DNA from: a virus
IMG/VR virus record: IMGVR_UViG_3300008122_000004
Coordinates: 1-41,907 of that record
DNA: 41,907 nt
Direction: 5' to 3' (one strand)
Part shown: in pieces, positions 12,886 through 20,744 of the stretch
Layout of the letters: each line of letters opens with the position of its first letter
Numbering within the stretch: position 1 is the stretch's first letter
Notes under the pieces: generated by a model
The model's input: only the letters and a program-made list of their open reading frames with translations
Databases searched by the model: none
Told to the model about the DNA's origin: nothing
Made by a program: the position numbers and the translations under genes

Positions 12886-13887
12886 ATGACCGCATATAAC
12901 AAACAGGTACGCATGGCCCACCTCGACTCAGTGGAGTTGGAGGATTGGGACTTTGTACCGAACATGATCACCCAGGGCATGGAAATGTCTGGCCGTCGCT
13001 GCGATGCTGGCGAGTCCATGATCTTCGCCCTGCAACTGCAGCATATGCGCGCCCAGGTTCTGGAACGCCCATACCCTGAGCTTAAGGCTCGCGTCCTCAT
13101 CCCGCAGCAGTCTGAGTCTCCTGTTGGTGCTGAAGAGTTTGCCTACCGCATCGCCGACCAAGTTGGCATGTTCGAGCTCATCACCAACTACGCTGATGAC
13201 CTGCCTGTTACCGACGTCAAGGGTGAGAAAAAGGTCGCCAACATCAGCACCTTCGGCGGCGCCGTTCACTACTCCATCGACGAGATTGAGCGTGCTTCCA
13301 TGGCTGGCCTGCCAATCCAGCAGCGCAAGATGCAGTCCAACCGAGATGCCGCAGAGCGCAAGTTTGAGCAGATCGCGTGGCTGGGTGAGTTGGCTTCCGG
13401 CCAGTACGGTATGCTTAACCACCCGAACATCACCAAGTCTACCGCTGCAAAAGCGTGGAGCGCGGCTGATATCACTGCTCAGCAGATTTACGACACCATG
13501 GTGAAGCCGATCCTTCAGCAGATTAACGACACCAACGGTATCGAATCCCCTGACACCATTGTGCTTTCTCCGGCTGACTACGAGAAGGCGAACAACACCT
13601 ACTTCGCAGACGTGACTGGCCAGTCAGCCATGAAGCGATTCAAGGAAGCTTACCCGGAAGTCACTGTAGAGAAGTGCATCTACATGAAGGGTAACGGTTC
13701 CGGTGGCACCAACGTGCTTCTGGCTTACCGTAAAGACCCCAACAAGGTCGCCATGGAAAGCCCGCTGCCGTACACCATTGAGCCGCCGCAGATGCGCAAC
13801 TTGGCAACCATCATTAATGCCCGTATGAAGACCGCTGGCGTTATCGCTTACTTCCCGCTGTCCATCAGCTTGATTGAGGGTCTGTAA
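12886..13887 (+). CDS. Major capsid protein (DUF2184)
   Basis: A 333-residue protein of the DUF2184 capsid family with an HK97-like fold expected. Landmarks: Y-P-E-L-K-A-R-V-L-I-P then A-E-E-F-A-Y-R, D-L-P-V-T-D-V-K, and C-terminal P-P-Q-M-R-N-L-A-T-I-I-N-A-R-M-K-T-A-G-V. AGGAG lies behind the start. Codon choice here is the most GC-leaning of the window by eye, as expected for the most abundant protein. Confidence 0.93.
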   Translation: MTAYNKQVRMAHLDSVELEDWDFVPNMITQGMEMSGRRCDAGESMIFALQLQHMRAQVLERPYPELKARVLIPQQSESPVGAEEFAYRIADQVGMFELITNYADDLPVTDVKGEKKVANISTFGGAVHYSIDEIERASMAGLPIQQRKMQSNRDAAERKFEQIAWLGELASGQYGMLNHPNITKSTAAKAWSAADITAQQIYDTMVKPILQQINDTNGIESPDTIVLSPADYEKANNTYFADVTGQSAMKRFKEAYPEVTVEKCIYMKGNGSGGTNVLLAYRKDPNKVAMESPLPYTIEPPQMRNLATIINARMKTAGVIAYFPLSISLIEGL

Positions 13888-14046
13888 ATGGCACAAGTAA
13901 AAAACACCTCCAAAGGCCTGCGCTATATCGGCGATGTGAAAATCATCCCTGGTAAAACCGAAGAAGTTGCCGATGCAGACCTGAAATCCGCGGTAGTTCA
14001 GGCGTGGGTAGAAGCTGGTGACATCGAAGTTGTGAAGGCGAAGTAA
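13888..14046 (+). CDS. 52-aa small late protein after the capsid gene
   Basis: A 52-codon frame starting immediately after the capsid stop. It reads M-A-Q-V-K-N-T-S-K-G-L-R-Y-I-G, then I-I-P-G-K-T-E-E-V-A and a helical end. Small proteins with this start and a P-G-x-T-x-E-V motif follow the capsid gene in many phages; their role (head fibre, completion or decoration) is not established. Coding strength and spacing make it credible. Confidence 0.75.
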   Translation: MAQVKNTSKGLRYIGDVKIIPGKTEEVADADLKSAVVQAWVEAGDIEVVKAK

Positions 14047-14058
14047 CAGCCGACACTG

Positions 14059-14086
14059 TATAATGGGGGCTGCGGCCCCCGTTTTT
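14059..14086 (+). promoter_or_regulatory. Late box overlapping an intrinsic terminator
   Basis: TATAAT (14059-14064) abuts GGGGGC (14065-14070), loop TGCG, GCCCCC (14075-14080), then GTTTTTATT. It is a complete terminator for transcripts from the capsid gene. The predicted start seven bases past the box (about 14071) lies just beyond the left arm, so new transcripts would escape it. The next gene starts at 14099. The geometry matches 8010 and 38835. Confidence 0.65.
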
Positions 14087-14098
14087 ATTGGTGAGTCT

Positions 14099-14455
14099 AT
14101 GACGCTAGAAGAGTGGAAATCACAATACCAAGACATCGTTGCTGATGACCCAGTTATTCAGCGATACCTTGACCTATTCATGTGCATGTTTTCTGGCGGC
14201 TACGGTTGCATGGCTGACTACCTACAAGGTCTGTTTGTGGCCCATCGCGTTGTCATGTCGCAGAAAGGATCCGGACCTGTGCTGGTGACTACATCGCGCT
14301 CGGTTGGTGATGTGTCGGTTAGCGGTCAGGTGGCAGGGCTTAACGCTGGCTCATCCGTTGTGGATTACTCTGGAACTCGCTACGGATTGGAGTTTCTGGA
14401 AACCATCATGCTGTTCGGAAGCGGCCCCATGATTGCTGGTGCATACAATGGCTAA
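14099..14455 (+). CDS. Head-tail connector (DUF4054)
   Basis: A 118-residue protein. The S-G-G-Y-G-C-M-A-D-Y-L-Q-G-L-F-V-A-H segment, S-V-G-D-V-S-V-S and the C-terminal Y-G-L-E-F-L-E-T-I-M-L-F-G-S-G-P are the DUF4054 signature. It probably joins the portal to the neck. ATG 14099 is chosen with GGTGAG upstream; the frame from 14063 would begin before the predicted start. Confidence 0.85.
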   Translation: MTLEEWKSQYQDIVADDPVIQRYLDLFMCMFSGGYGCMADYLQGLFVAHRVVMSQKGSGPVLVTTSRSVGDVSVSGQVAGLNAGSSVVDYSGTRYGLEFLETIMLFGSGPMIAGAYNG

Positions 14456-14921
14456 GGCTAAGTTGGTATCGTCTGGTGGATCTGGGCTTGCTGCTGTGCT
14501 TGCAAAGGTGGCAGCGCTAGACAAGTTCGCTGTCGGCGTTGGCATCCATGAAAGCGCAGGCATGCACGATGAGGCAGGAGTAACAGTTGCTCAGGTTGGT
14601 GCATGGAACGAATACGGCACCGAGCGCATGCCTGAGAGGTCATTCATGCGCACCACGATGGAAGAGCGCAGGAGCGAGCACAGATCCACGATATTTCGCA
14701 TCGTTAAGCGGGTGCTGAAAGGTGATGATGCAAAGCGACTGATGGGACTACTTGGCCAGCAGGTTCAGAACCAAGTTCAGGCAAAGATTGTCAGCATACA
14801 AGAGCCACCAAACGCCGAGTCAACCATCAAGCGCAAGAAGTCCAGCAAGCCACTGGTTGATTCTGGCCAGCTTTCACAGTCCATAAAATGGGAGTACCTG
14901 AATGTCGGGGACGTTGATTGA
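14448..14921 (+). CDS. Neck/tail completion protein (HK97 gp10-like)
   Basis: A 157-residue protein with V-G-I-H-E-S-A, V-A-Q-V-G-A-W-N-E-Y-G-T, M-P-E-R-S-F-M-R-T and a C-terminal P-L-V-D-S-G-Q-L-S-Q-S-I, the common pattern of HK97-gp10-type neck proteins. It overlaps the upstream gene by eight bases and the next by 20. Confidence 0.8.
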   Translation: MAKAKLVSSGGSGLAAVLAKVAALDKFAVGVGIHESAGMHDEAGVTVAQVGAWNEYGTERMPERSFMRTTMEERRSEHRSTIFRIVKRVLKGDDAKRLMGLLGQQVQNQVQAKIVSIQEPPNAESTIKRKKSSKPLVDSGQLSQSIKWEYLNVGDVD

Positions 14922-15294
14922 TTTCGATGATTCATTTGGTGACATGCTGATTCGCTGGACTGGAAACAGGTACAGCCCAGGCTTCACCAATGACGAGGGC
15001 GTGTGGGTGGATGGCCTATCGCAGCCAATCTCGTTCATGGCCACGCCTCACCAGCCAGCAGGTTCTGAGTCAATGCAGCTAGCCAAGAAAGAGGATGGTC
15101 AGCTTGTGGATGACTTGCGCAAAGTCTACACCAGCTTTGCCCTGCGCTCTCGTGATGAGTCAAAGAACCCTGACATCATCACCGACCCAGACTCCGGATT
15201 GCGGTACGAGGTTATCAGAGTAGCCCAGCGCAACCGTCAGGGTGGTTACTACAAGGCCATCATCGAGAAGCTGCAGGGGGATTCTGGGGAATGA
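14902..15294 (+). CDS. Neck/tail structural protein
   Basis: A 130-residue protein between the gp10-like gene and the tail-terminator gene. It starts M-S-G-T-L-I-D-F-D-D-S-F and contains Y-E-V-I-R-V-A-Q-R-N-R-Q-G-G-Y-Y near the end. I recognise the position (head-tail stopper or adaptor) rather than the family. GGGAG precedes ATG 14902. Confidence 0.65.
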   Translation: MSGTLIDFDDSFGDMLIRWTGNRYSPGFTNDEGVWVDGLSQPISFMATPHQPAGSESMQLAKKEDGQLVDDLRKVYTSFALRSRDESKNPDIITDPDSGLRYEVIRVAQRNRQGGYYKAIIEKLQGDSGE

Positions 15295-15815
15295 GCATTG
15301 AAAAGAACCTGATGAGCTGGATGAAGCGCAACGTGATTGGTGCGTCTACGTTCATTCAGTTGCCGTTTGATGGCGATAGACCTAAAGCGGATTACCTTGC
15401 GTTTCAGGTTACGTCGCTAGTTCCAGAGCAGCACAGCTTCGACACGGTGCGCACGCTGAAATCAACTGGACTTATTGATGAAACGAAGCGCTTCAACGCC
15501 ACGCTAACAGTAAGCATCAACGCATTCAGCTATCAGGGCTATCAGTGGCTTAATCGCCTGCATGCGTCAGCCGAGGACTGGCAATCTCGCGAGCTGCTGC
15601 GTGCTGACGGTGTGGATATGAACCTTGCTGGAATGGTGTCAACTCGCAACCTGACCGGACTTGGTGATGAGAAGTCGCGCCCGCGCCATCAGGGGGACTT
15701 CCGCTTCTACATCACCACCGACAACACGTTTGAGATCCACCGCCTGTCAGAGTTCATCATCACCGGAAAGTGGGTAAAGGATGATGTGCTGTTTCGGCAT
15801 GAAATTACTGTATAA
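15291..15815 (+). CDS. Tail terminator / neck protein (LIC_12616-like)
   Basis: A 174-residue protein overlapping its predecessor by four bases (ATGA). Features: F-N-A-T-L-T-V-S-I-N-A-F-S near the middle and an alternating beta/alpha pattern, ending F-R-H-E-I-T-V. This suits the neck terminator proteins that lie just before a DUF3383 sheath gene, capping the tail before head joining. Assignment is mainly from gene order. Confidence 0.65.
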   Translation: MSIEKNLMSWMKRNVIGASTFIQLPFDGDRPKADYLAFQVTSLVPEQHSFDTVRTLKSTGLIDETKRFNATLTVSINAFSYQGYQWLNRLHASAEDWQSRELLRADGVDMNLAGMVSTRNLTGLGDEKSRPRHQGDFRFYITTDNTFEIHRLSEFIITGKWVKDDVLFRHEITV

Positions 15816-15816
15816 T
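15811..15816 (+). promoter_or_regulatory. Late box TATAAT before the sheath gene
   Basis: ACTGTATAATGAAC: TATAAT at 15811-15816 with no -35 match at 16-18 bp. It overlaps the stop of the preceding gene. A CCATTG/CAATGG palindrome follows (15823-15834), without a U-run. Confidence 0.5.
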
Positions 15817-15845
15817 GAACACGCCATTGCAATGGAGACAATGAA

Positions 15846-16958
15846 ATGCCTACACCAATTCAACGCCGGTTCAACAACCAGACGTTGCTGCTTGATACCG
15901 CAGCGACCACTCCGGTTCTTGACGTTGGCGCACTGCTAACCACTGAGAACGTATTCGACAAGACCGTGCGATGTAAGTCGTACACGCCTGACGAGTGGAA
16001 GACCGCCATCACCAAGGTAGCAAACCCCATCACCTATGCGTGGCTTGAGGCTTACTTCGGCCAAGAGCTGAAGCCGTCAAAGGCCGTTGTCATCCGCTAC
16101 GACAAAACGCCATCCACTGGAGATGCCAACGTTGGCGCTGCGCTTGATGATGCAGTAAACAAGAAGGCCGCATTCTATGGCCTGTGCTATTCCGGCACCG
16201 CTGACACCGATATCACCGACCAGAAGGCGATCGCGACGTGGATTAACTCCGCAGAACTTGAGCGCCAGTGCGTACTGCTTACCAACGATGTTAAGGCCTA
16301 TGATGCCGTAAGCACTACCGACATCGGGCCGCAGTGCAAGACAGCAACCCTGTCGCGCACCACATGCATCTACCATCCGACCGGAACCATCAACGGCATC
16401 GTGTACACCAACGAGCGACCAGATGCTGCAATCCTTGGTCGCATGCTACCAACCTATCCGGAAATCGGCGGCGTGTTCGAGCAGTGGGATTACAAGCAGA
16501 TCTCTCTGGCGTCAGACTCTGCACTGACAAGCCAGCAGCAGACAGCGCTCACTTCCAAGGGCTACAACTTCGTGGAGAACTTCACGAATACCAGCTTCAC
16601 CCATATGTTCAAGGGTCGCACATGTACTGGTCGCGAAATCCGAGTTCAGTGGGCTGCTGACTGGTTCGATGCAAACGTGATCGCCAGCCTGGCCAACTAC
16701 GCTTTCCGAACTCCGCTGATGGCGTACGACGATATCACCTTTGCTGACGTAGAGGCCATATATCGTACGTGGCTTGATAGCGCCGTGCAGAAGCGGGTGC
16801 TTACCGAGTACAGCATCACCATGCCTGACCCTGAAAGCATTCCGGCGTCCGTGCGAGCGACTGGCAAGTGCAACATCAGCGACCTGTATGTCGGCACACT
16901 AAACAGCGCCATCGACGAGTGGAGCAATACGGGCAAGTGGAAGATTGGAGGGGTATAA
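15846..16958 (+). CDS. Tail sheath protein (DUF3383)
   Basis: A 370-residue protein of the DUF3383 contractile-sheath type. Landmarks: A-L-L-T-T-E-N-V-F, Y-P-E-I-G-G-V-F-E-Q-W-D-Y-K-Q, G-R-E-I-R-V-Q-W-A-A-D-W-F and L-M-A-Y-D-D-I-T-F. It surrounds the tube and contracts on infection, which makes this phage a myovirus. GGAG lies about nine bases before ATG 15846. Confidence 0.9.
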   Translation: MPTPIQRRFNNQTLLLDTAATTPVLDVGALLTTENVFDKTVRCKSYTPDEWKTAITKVANPITYAWLEAYFGQELKPSKAVVIRYDKTPSTGDANVGAALDDAVNKKAAFYGLCYSGTADTDITDQKAIATWINSAELERQCVLLTNDVKAYDAVSTTDIGPQCKTATLSRTTCIYHPTGTINGIVYTNERPDAAILGRMLPTYPEIGGVFEQWDYKQISLASDSALTSQQQTALTSKGYNFVENFTNTSFTHMFKGRTCTGREIRVQWAADWFDANVIASLANYAFRTPLMAYDDITFADVEAIYRTWLDSAVQKRVLTEYSITMPDPESIPASVRATGKCNISDLYVGTLNSAIDEWSNTGKWKIGGV

Positions 16959-17375
16959 ATGAGCTATTCAACTAAGCGATTCGGCATCACATATGGCGTC
17001 ATTAGCGCTCGCGGTCTTGCCTCTGATGTGGATATCGAGTGGGAGCTTGATGCTGACGAATCCGCCTCGTACTCAGACATGCGCGGCGAGGATGGCATCA
17101 TCGTCCACAACAACCAGACAAAGGGCACCGCTCGCTGCACCCTGCAGGCCAACAGCCCGACAGCTGCCGCATGGGTAACTCAGTACGCGATGTCGAAGTC
17201 TACTGGTGAAGACTTGCCGCTGATGATGTACGACCGAAACAAGGAAACGGCAGCAGTGGCATTCGCGCAGAAGGCAACCATGAAGCGGACACCTAAGTTG
17301 GCACGCGGTTCCGGTGAGCCTCGCGTTGAGTTCGAGTTTACATTCCCGTTCTGCACACCACCGTTGCAGGTATGA
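16959..17375 (+). CDS. Tail tube protein (DUF3277)
   Basis: A 138-residue protein directly after the sheath. It is beta-rich with H-N-N-Q-T-K-G-T-A-R-C-T-L-Q and C-terminal P-R-V-E-F-E-F-T-F-P-F. Length and position fit the DUF3277 tube subunits that polymerise on the tape measure. A terminator follows and the next gene is antisense. Confidence 0.87.
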   Translation: MSYSTKRFGITYGVISARGLASDVDIEWELDADESASYSDMRGEDGIIVHNNQTKGTARCTLQANSPTAAAWVTQYAMSKSTGEDLPLMMYDRNKETAAVAFAQKATMKRTPKLARGSGEPRVEFEFTFPFCTPPLQV

Positions 17376-17376
17376 G

Positions 17377-17402
17377 AAAGGGGCCTATGGCCCCTTTGCT
17401 TT
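17377..17402. terminator. Bidirectional terminator
   Basis: AAAGGGGCC (17377-17385), loop TAT, GGCCCCTTT (17389-17397), then GCTTT. Shared by the tube gene and the antisense gene at 17401. Confidence 0.87.
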
Positions 17403-17625
17403 AGTTGCTTTCAGCTAATCCATCGATTGCGATATCTTCAAGCTCGCACTCATCGATGCCTTCGTCATAGCAGTAGTCTTCTGCTACAATTACTTCAATC
17501 CTTACAACACAATCCCTGTAGACCGCTATTACAGCAGAGCTTGCTGATGCACCAATGCGTCGATTATCAGTTATCTCATCATCAATAAACTTTGCAAGCG
17601 CCTCACCATTAATGCGAATAGACAT
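17401..17625 (-). CDS. Antisense accessory protein inside the tail module
   Basis: A 74-residue acidic protein (C-terminus with Y-C-Y-D-E-G-I-D-E-C-E-L-E-D). The N-terminal M-S-I-R-I-N-G-E-A-L-A-K-F-I suggests a compact alpha-beta fold; family unknown. ATG 17625 follows the leader AACAACAAAGGAG. Like 10283-11146 it is a single gene with its own promoter and a shared terminator, inserted against the direction of the virion genes, which fits a moron. Confidence 0.7.
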   Translation of the reverse strand: MSIRINGEALAKFIDDEITDNRRIGASASSAVIAVYRDCVVRIEVIVAEDYCYDEGIDECELEDIAIDGLAESN

Positions 17626-17638
17626 GTCAATCTCCTTT

Positions 17639-17685
17639 GTTGTTGACGAAATCAAGATAGCAAATCCACGCACCATGTCAACACC
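17639..17685 (-). promoter_or_regulatory. Leftward promoter with paired GTTGTTGAC boxes
   Basis: GTTGTTGACG (17639-17648) and TGTCAACACC (17676-17685) are 37 bp apart. Leftward TTGACA, 16-bp spacer, TATCTT. Two further weaker copies (ATCAACACG and GTCAACATG) follow at 17692-17708, up to the rightward late box. Confidence 0.75.
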
Positions 17686-17708
17686 TATCACATCAACACG
17701 TCAACATG

Positions 17709-17714
17709 TATAAT
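17709..17714 (+). promoter_or_regulatory. Late box TATAAT before the chaperone gene
   Basis: ACATGTATAATGACAAC with TATAAT at 17709-17714 and no -35 match. It restarts rightward late transcription after the antisense gene. It lies beside extra GTCAACA copies, so both directions may be influenced by one protein. Confidence 0.5.
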
Positions 17715-17738
17715 GACAACACCAACACAGGAGGGTTT

Positions 17739-18131
17739 ATGCCAATCAAAGAAATCAACGGTCGCCGGTACGACTTCCAAGAGATGAGTCTCGAGGATAG
17801 TCTTGAGATTGAGGAGATGATCCCCGTATTCGTGTCTGCATACCAAGGCAAGGCAATGCCGAAAGGTACGCTGATGCAGGTGGCACGAAAGGTATTTGCA
17901 TGGTGTATGGTTGACGGTAAAGAGATGGGTGACCCGTCTGATTTCTTCGCCAAGAAAGAGATGCGCGCCGACTTCCACCTTGCGCTAATGGAGGGGCTGA
18001 AGCTGAACTTCGCAGACGTTTTTATCCAGCTGCTCGGTTCACTTGCAGGGAAAGCGAAGGCATCCGAGTTAATGGAAAAAGCGTCCGGATTCATGACATC
18101 AAGCCAAGCTACTCAGGGAGAACAGCGCTAA
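17739..18131 (+). CDS. Tail assembly chaperone, short product
   Basis: A 130-residue protein starting M-P-I-K-E-I-N-G-R-R-Y-D-F, followed by long helices (E-D-S-L-E-I-E-E-M-I-P-V-F-V). It lies between tube and tape measure, where tail assembly chaperones are made as two products by frameshifting. AGGAGGG precedes ATG 17739; the frame from 17706 starts inside the promoter box. Its last residues overlap the -1 extension described separately. Confidence 0.82.
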   Translation: MPIKEINGRRYDFQEMSLEDSLEIEEMIPVFVSAYQGKAMPKGTLMQVARKVFAWCMVDGKEMGDPSDFFAKKEMRADFHLALMEGLKLNFADVFIQLLGSLAGKAKASELMEKASGFMTSSQATQGEQR

Positions 18132-18271
18132 TACTGCAAGTATCCAAGGAGTTCAGTTCCAGCCCGCTTGAGATACGCAAGCAATGGAGCCGCTCTCAAT
18201 TCCTTGATGCTGTCGAGTACATGCATGTGCAGGCCGAGATTGAGATGCGCAAGGCTGATGCGATGAAATGA
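17739..18271 (+). CDS. Tail assembly chaperone, long product by -1 frameshift
   Basis: The -1 frame stays open from about 18070 to TGA 18269-18271 and encodes a protein-like helical end (S-P-L-E-I-R-K-Q-W-S-R-S-Q-F-L-D-A-V-E-Y-M, then E-I-E-M-R-K-A-D-A-M-K) with no ATG, GTG or TTG start near its beginning. The most likely slip site is GGAAAAAG (18074-18081). Slipping at Lys AAA (18078-18080) would give 114 + 63 = 177 residues. The site is not a perfect X-XXY-YYZ heptamer because the P-site Glu codon would re-pair on GGA. Such fusions are the rule for tail chaperones. Confidence 0.65.
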
Positions 18272-18273
18272 AT

Positions 18274-18298
18274 GGGAGCTTAGGCTCCCTTTCTTTTT
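18274..18298 (+). terminator. Rightward terminator before the tape measure
   Basis: GGGAGC (18274-18279), loop TTAG, GCTCCC (18284-18289), then TTTCTTTTT. It follows the chaperone extension by two bases and is followed by a late box. Confidence 0.8.
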
Positions 18299-18302
18299 GG
18301 TG

Positions 18303-18308
18303 TAAAAT
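18303..18308 (+). promoter_or_regulatory. Late box TAAAAT before the tape measure
   Basis: GGTGTAAAATGG directly after the terminator U-run; no -35 match. Expected start near 18315, 21 bases before the tape-measure ATG. Confidence 0.45.
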
Positions 18309-18335
18309 GGAGCAAATGAATTCAGGGGCATAGAT

Positions 18336-19781
18336 ATGATCGTTGACCGTTTGCTTGCTTACTTCGGAGTTGATGTTGACGAGAAGTCATTCAAGGACGC
18401 ACAAGGTGAGCTGCAAGAGCTGGAAGGCCAGATGATGGGCATCATCACAGCTGCTGGCGCTATGGGTGCAGCAATCGGCGCGGCGGCGTTTGCCATGGTG
18501 ACCGACTTCGCCAACACAGCAGACGCCACCAACAAGCTGGCCCGCCGGATTGGCACCACCGCAGAGACTCTGCAGGAGTATGACTACGTTGCAGAGCGGT
18601 CAGGGGTAACCACCGACCTTATGCGCAACTCGCTGGAGAAGCTGCAAGGCAAGGTGTCTGATGCCGCCAACGGCAACAAGGACATGACTTCCACCCTTAA
18701 GGAGCTAGGGATAGAGGCAAAGGCATTCGCTGCCATGCCTCTTGGCGATCAGATGGAGGCTATTGCAAAAGGCTTTCAAGGTCTCAAGTCTGACGGAGAC
18801 CGAACACGCTTAGCAATGAAGCTCTTCGAGGAAGAAGGGCGCGGGATGGTCACCTTGTTCGAGGGTGGCGCCGATGCTATCGCAAAGATGCGGGCAGAGG
18901 CTCGCGGATTTGGCGTCTACTCAACAGAAGATGCGGCTATGGCAGAGGAGTTCAACGACCGCCTGCTTGATGCCAAGATGTCGCTCGGTGCAATCCAGAA
19001 GTTGGTATCCATCGAGCTGCTTCCGGTTATCACCGAGATGCTGGTGGCGTTCCGTGACTTCTTTCTTGAGAACAAGGAGTGGATCAAGTCCGGAATCGTA
19101 GTGGCGTTCAACTCGCTGACGTTTGCCGTCAAAGGATTGGCTGCGGCGTTCACTCTGCTGGCACTTAACCGCATTGGTGCTGGAATCATCTACGCAACAA
19201 CAGCAATTAGAGCTATGACAGCCGCAATGACAACGGCAAGGCTGGTTGCTCTATCTCTTGCGGCTGCTCAGATTGTAATGGCATACGCAATCCCAGCAGC
19301 CATCGGGGCGGCGGCAGCGGCTATCGTTCTGGTGCTTGAGGACATCATCAGCTACTTCCGTGGTGACAAGTCAATCACCGGTCTTATCGTCGATGAGATG
19401 ACTTCTGCGTGGGAGAAAGTGGCATCAACAGCAAAGCGCATATGGGGCCAGATGATTGATGACATGAAGGCCATGTTCAAAGACCTGCTGCCAGAGTGGG
19501 CAATCGAGATATTCACAGGAGTTGACCAGACCAATGCTGGCTTTGAATTCAGTGGGTTTGGTGGTGCTGGTGGCAATGCCGCTATGGCAGGTGGATGGTC
19601 TGGCGGTTCAGTGTGGGACAAGATGCCGGTGCCGCAATCATCTGGTCAGCCCGTACAGGTGCAGGTGACCACCAACCTCAATGGCACCACCATTGACCAA
19701 GTTAACCAGAGCGTGGCAACTAATGCCCGCATGGCCAACGCTGCAACATACCGAGATACTCGCAAAGGGGTGGACTACTAA
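18336..19781 (+). CDS. Tape measure protein
   Basis: A 481-residue protein. It has an N-terminal heptad-like helix (A-Q-G-E-L-Q-E-L-E-G-Q-M), a Gly/Ala-rich hydrophobic segment (about 35-55), a long helical middle, and two more hydrophobic segments (about 255-330) able to enter the host membrane. Gly-rich sequence near 400-430 precedes the C-terminus. At roughly 1.5 angstrom per residue it predicts a tail of about 70 nm, short for a myovirus. AGGGG lies seven bases before ATG 18336. Confidence 0.88.
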   Translation: MIVDRLLAYFGVDVDEKSFKDAQGELQELEGQMMGIITAAGAMGAAIGAAAFAMVTDFANTADATNKLARRIGTTAETLQEYDYVAERSGVTTDLMRNSLEKLQGKVSDAANGNKDMTSTLKELGIEAKAFAAMPLGDQMEAIAKGFQGLKSDGDRTRLAMKLFEEEGRGMVTLFEGGADAIAKMRAEARGFGVYSTEDAAMAEEFNDRLLDAKMSLGAIQKLVSIELLPVITEMLVAFRDFFLENKEWIKSGIVVAFNSLTFAVKGLAAAFTLLALNRIGAGIIYATTAIRAMTAAMTTARLVALSLAAAQIVMAYAIPAAIGAAAAAIVLVLEDIISYFRGDKSITGLIVDEMTSAWEKVASTAKRIWGQMIDDMKAMFKDLLPEWAIEIFTGVDQTNAGFEFSGFGGAGGNAAMAGGWSGGSVWDKMPVPQSSGQPVQVQVTTNLNGTTIDQVNQSVATNARMANAATYRDTRKGVDY

Positions 19782-20368
19782 TGAGCTTCATATTCAGCCC
19801 TGGGACTCTAGGCAAATACTTCGGAAGCAGCATGAGCAAGCTGCAGGTGATACCGATTGACGTGGTTAACAGCGAGAACCTGACACGCACGTTCGATATC
19901 ACCAACAAGACCGTTGAGGATGGAAGCGTCATCTCAGACAACATCATCGAGCATCCAATCACCATCCGCATGGACTGCATCATGAAAGGTACGCTTTTCA
20001 CCAGCTGGAAGGATAAGAAGGCGGCTATAGACCAATTGGCAAGCGCCCGCGAGCCGTTCGACGTGGTGAGCCACTTCGGCACGTTCACCAACATGTTCTT
20101 CAAAGAGATACCGTACGTCGCAAACGCCGAGTTTAACAACGTGTTGCGCTTTACCTGCACGCTGCAACAGATACCTATTGTGAAGAGCTCTACAGTAGAA
20201 ATACCAGCCTCAGCCCAGAAAGGCGAGGAAGGCAAGAAGCAGCGAGCGCCAGCGCAGGACAAAGGTAAGGTTCAGGGGCAGAAGGTATCAAAGGAATCAG
20301 CAGAAAGCGGTAAGGATGGCAAGCGCAAGGAAAGCTGGCTGTCTTCTATGACTGGGATTGGGAGGTAA
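19781..20368 (+). CDS. Baseplate protein (Dit-like N-terminal domain)
   Basis: A 195-residue protein whose first 140 residues (V-N-S-E-N-L-T-R-T-F-D-I-T, E-H-P-I-T-I-R-M-D-C, D-V-V-S-H-F-G-T-F) resemble Dit-like baseplate domains that attach to the tail tube end. The last 50 residues are a Lys/Glu/Ser-rich disordered tail. The start overlaps the tape-measure stop (TAATG). Confidence 0.72.
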   Translation: MSFIFSPGTLGKYFGSSMSKLQVIPIDVVNSENLTRTFDITNKTVEDGSVISDNIIEHPITIRMDCIMKGTLFTSWKDKKAAIDQLASAREPFDVVSHFGTFTNMFFKEIPYVANAEFNNVLRFTCTLQQIPIVKSSTVEIPASAQKGEEGKKQRAPAQDKGKVQGQKVSKESAESGKDGKRKESWLSSMTGIGR

Positions 20369-20369
20369 A

Positions 20370-20744
20370 ATGGCAATCAACATTCCTGTCACATCTGGAC
20401 TACCAGAGCAGTCGCTGCGCATAGAGATGGATGGCGCTGCGTACAACATCCGCGTTTACTGGAACCAGTACGATGAAGCCATCCGCAAAGTAACCGGTGA
20501 TGAGGATGGAAAATGGTACATGGACCTGGCTGGAGATGACTTCACCATCAACGGAATTGCGCTGGTAGGCGGTGCTGACCTGTTCGAGCCATACGGTTAT
20601 CGCCAACTCGGGTCGCTGTTTGTGGCCGACACCAGCGGAAACTCGCAAGACCCTGTGTTTGATGGCCTAGGAGATAGGTGGATCCTTCGCTATTACGACA
20701 CCACAGAGAACGAGCAATTCCTTAAGGATATCGGCTACCTATGA
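20370..20744 (+). CDS. Baseplate plug-like protein
   Basis: A 124-residue protein. R-I-E-M-D-G-A-A-Y-N-I-R-V-Y-W-N near the start and Y-G-Y-R-Q-L-G-S-L-F-V-A-D-T-S-G in the second half fit the small beta-rich baseplate plug proteins found at this position. GGGAGG lies six bases before ATG 20370. It overlaps the next gene by four bases. Confidence 0.7.
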   Translation: MAINIPVTSGLPEQSLRIEMDGAAYNIRVYWNQYDEAIRKVTGDEDGKWYMDLAGDDFTINGIALVGGADLFEPYGYRQLGSLFVADTSGNSQDPVFDGLGDRWILRYYDTTENEQFLKDIGYL

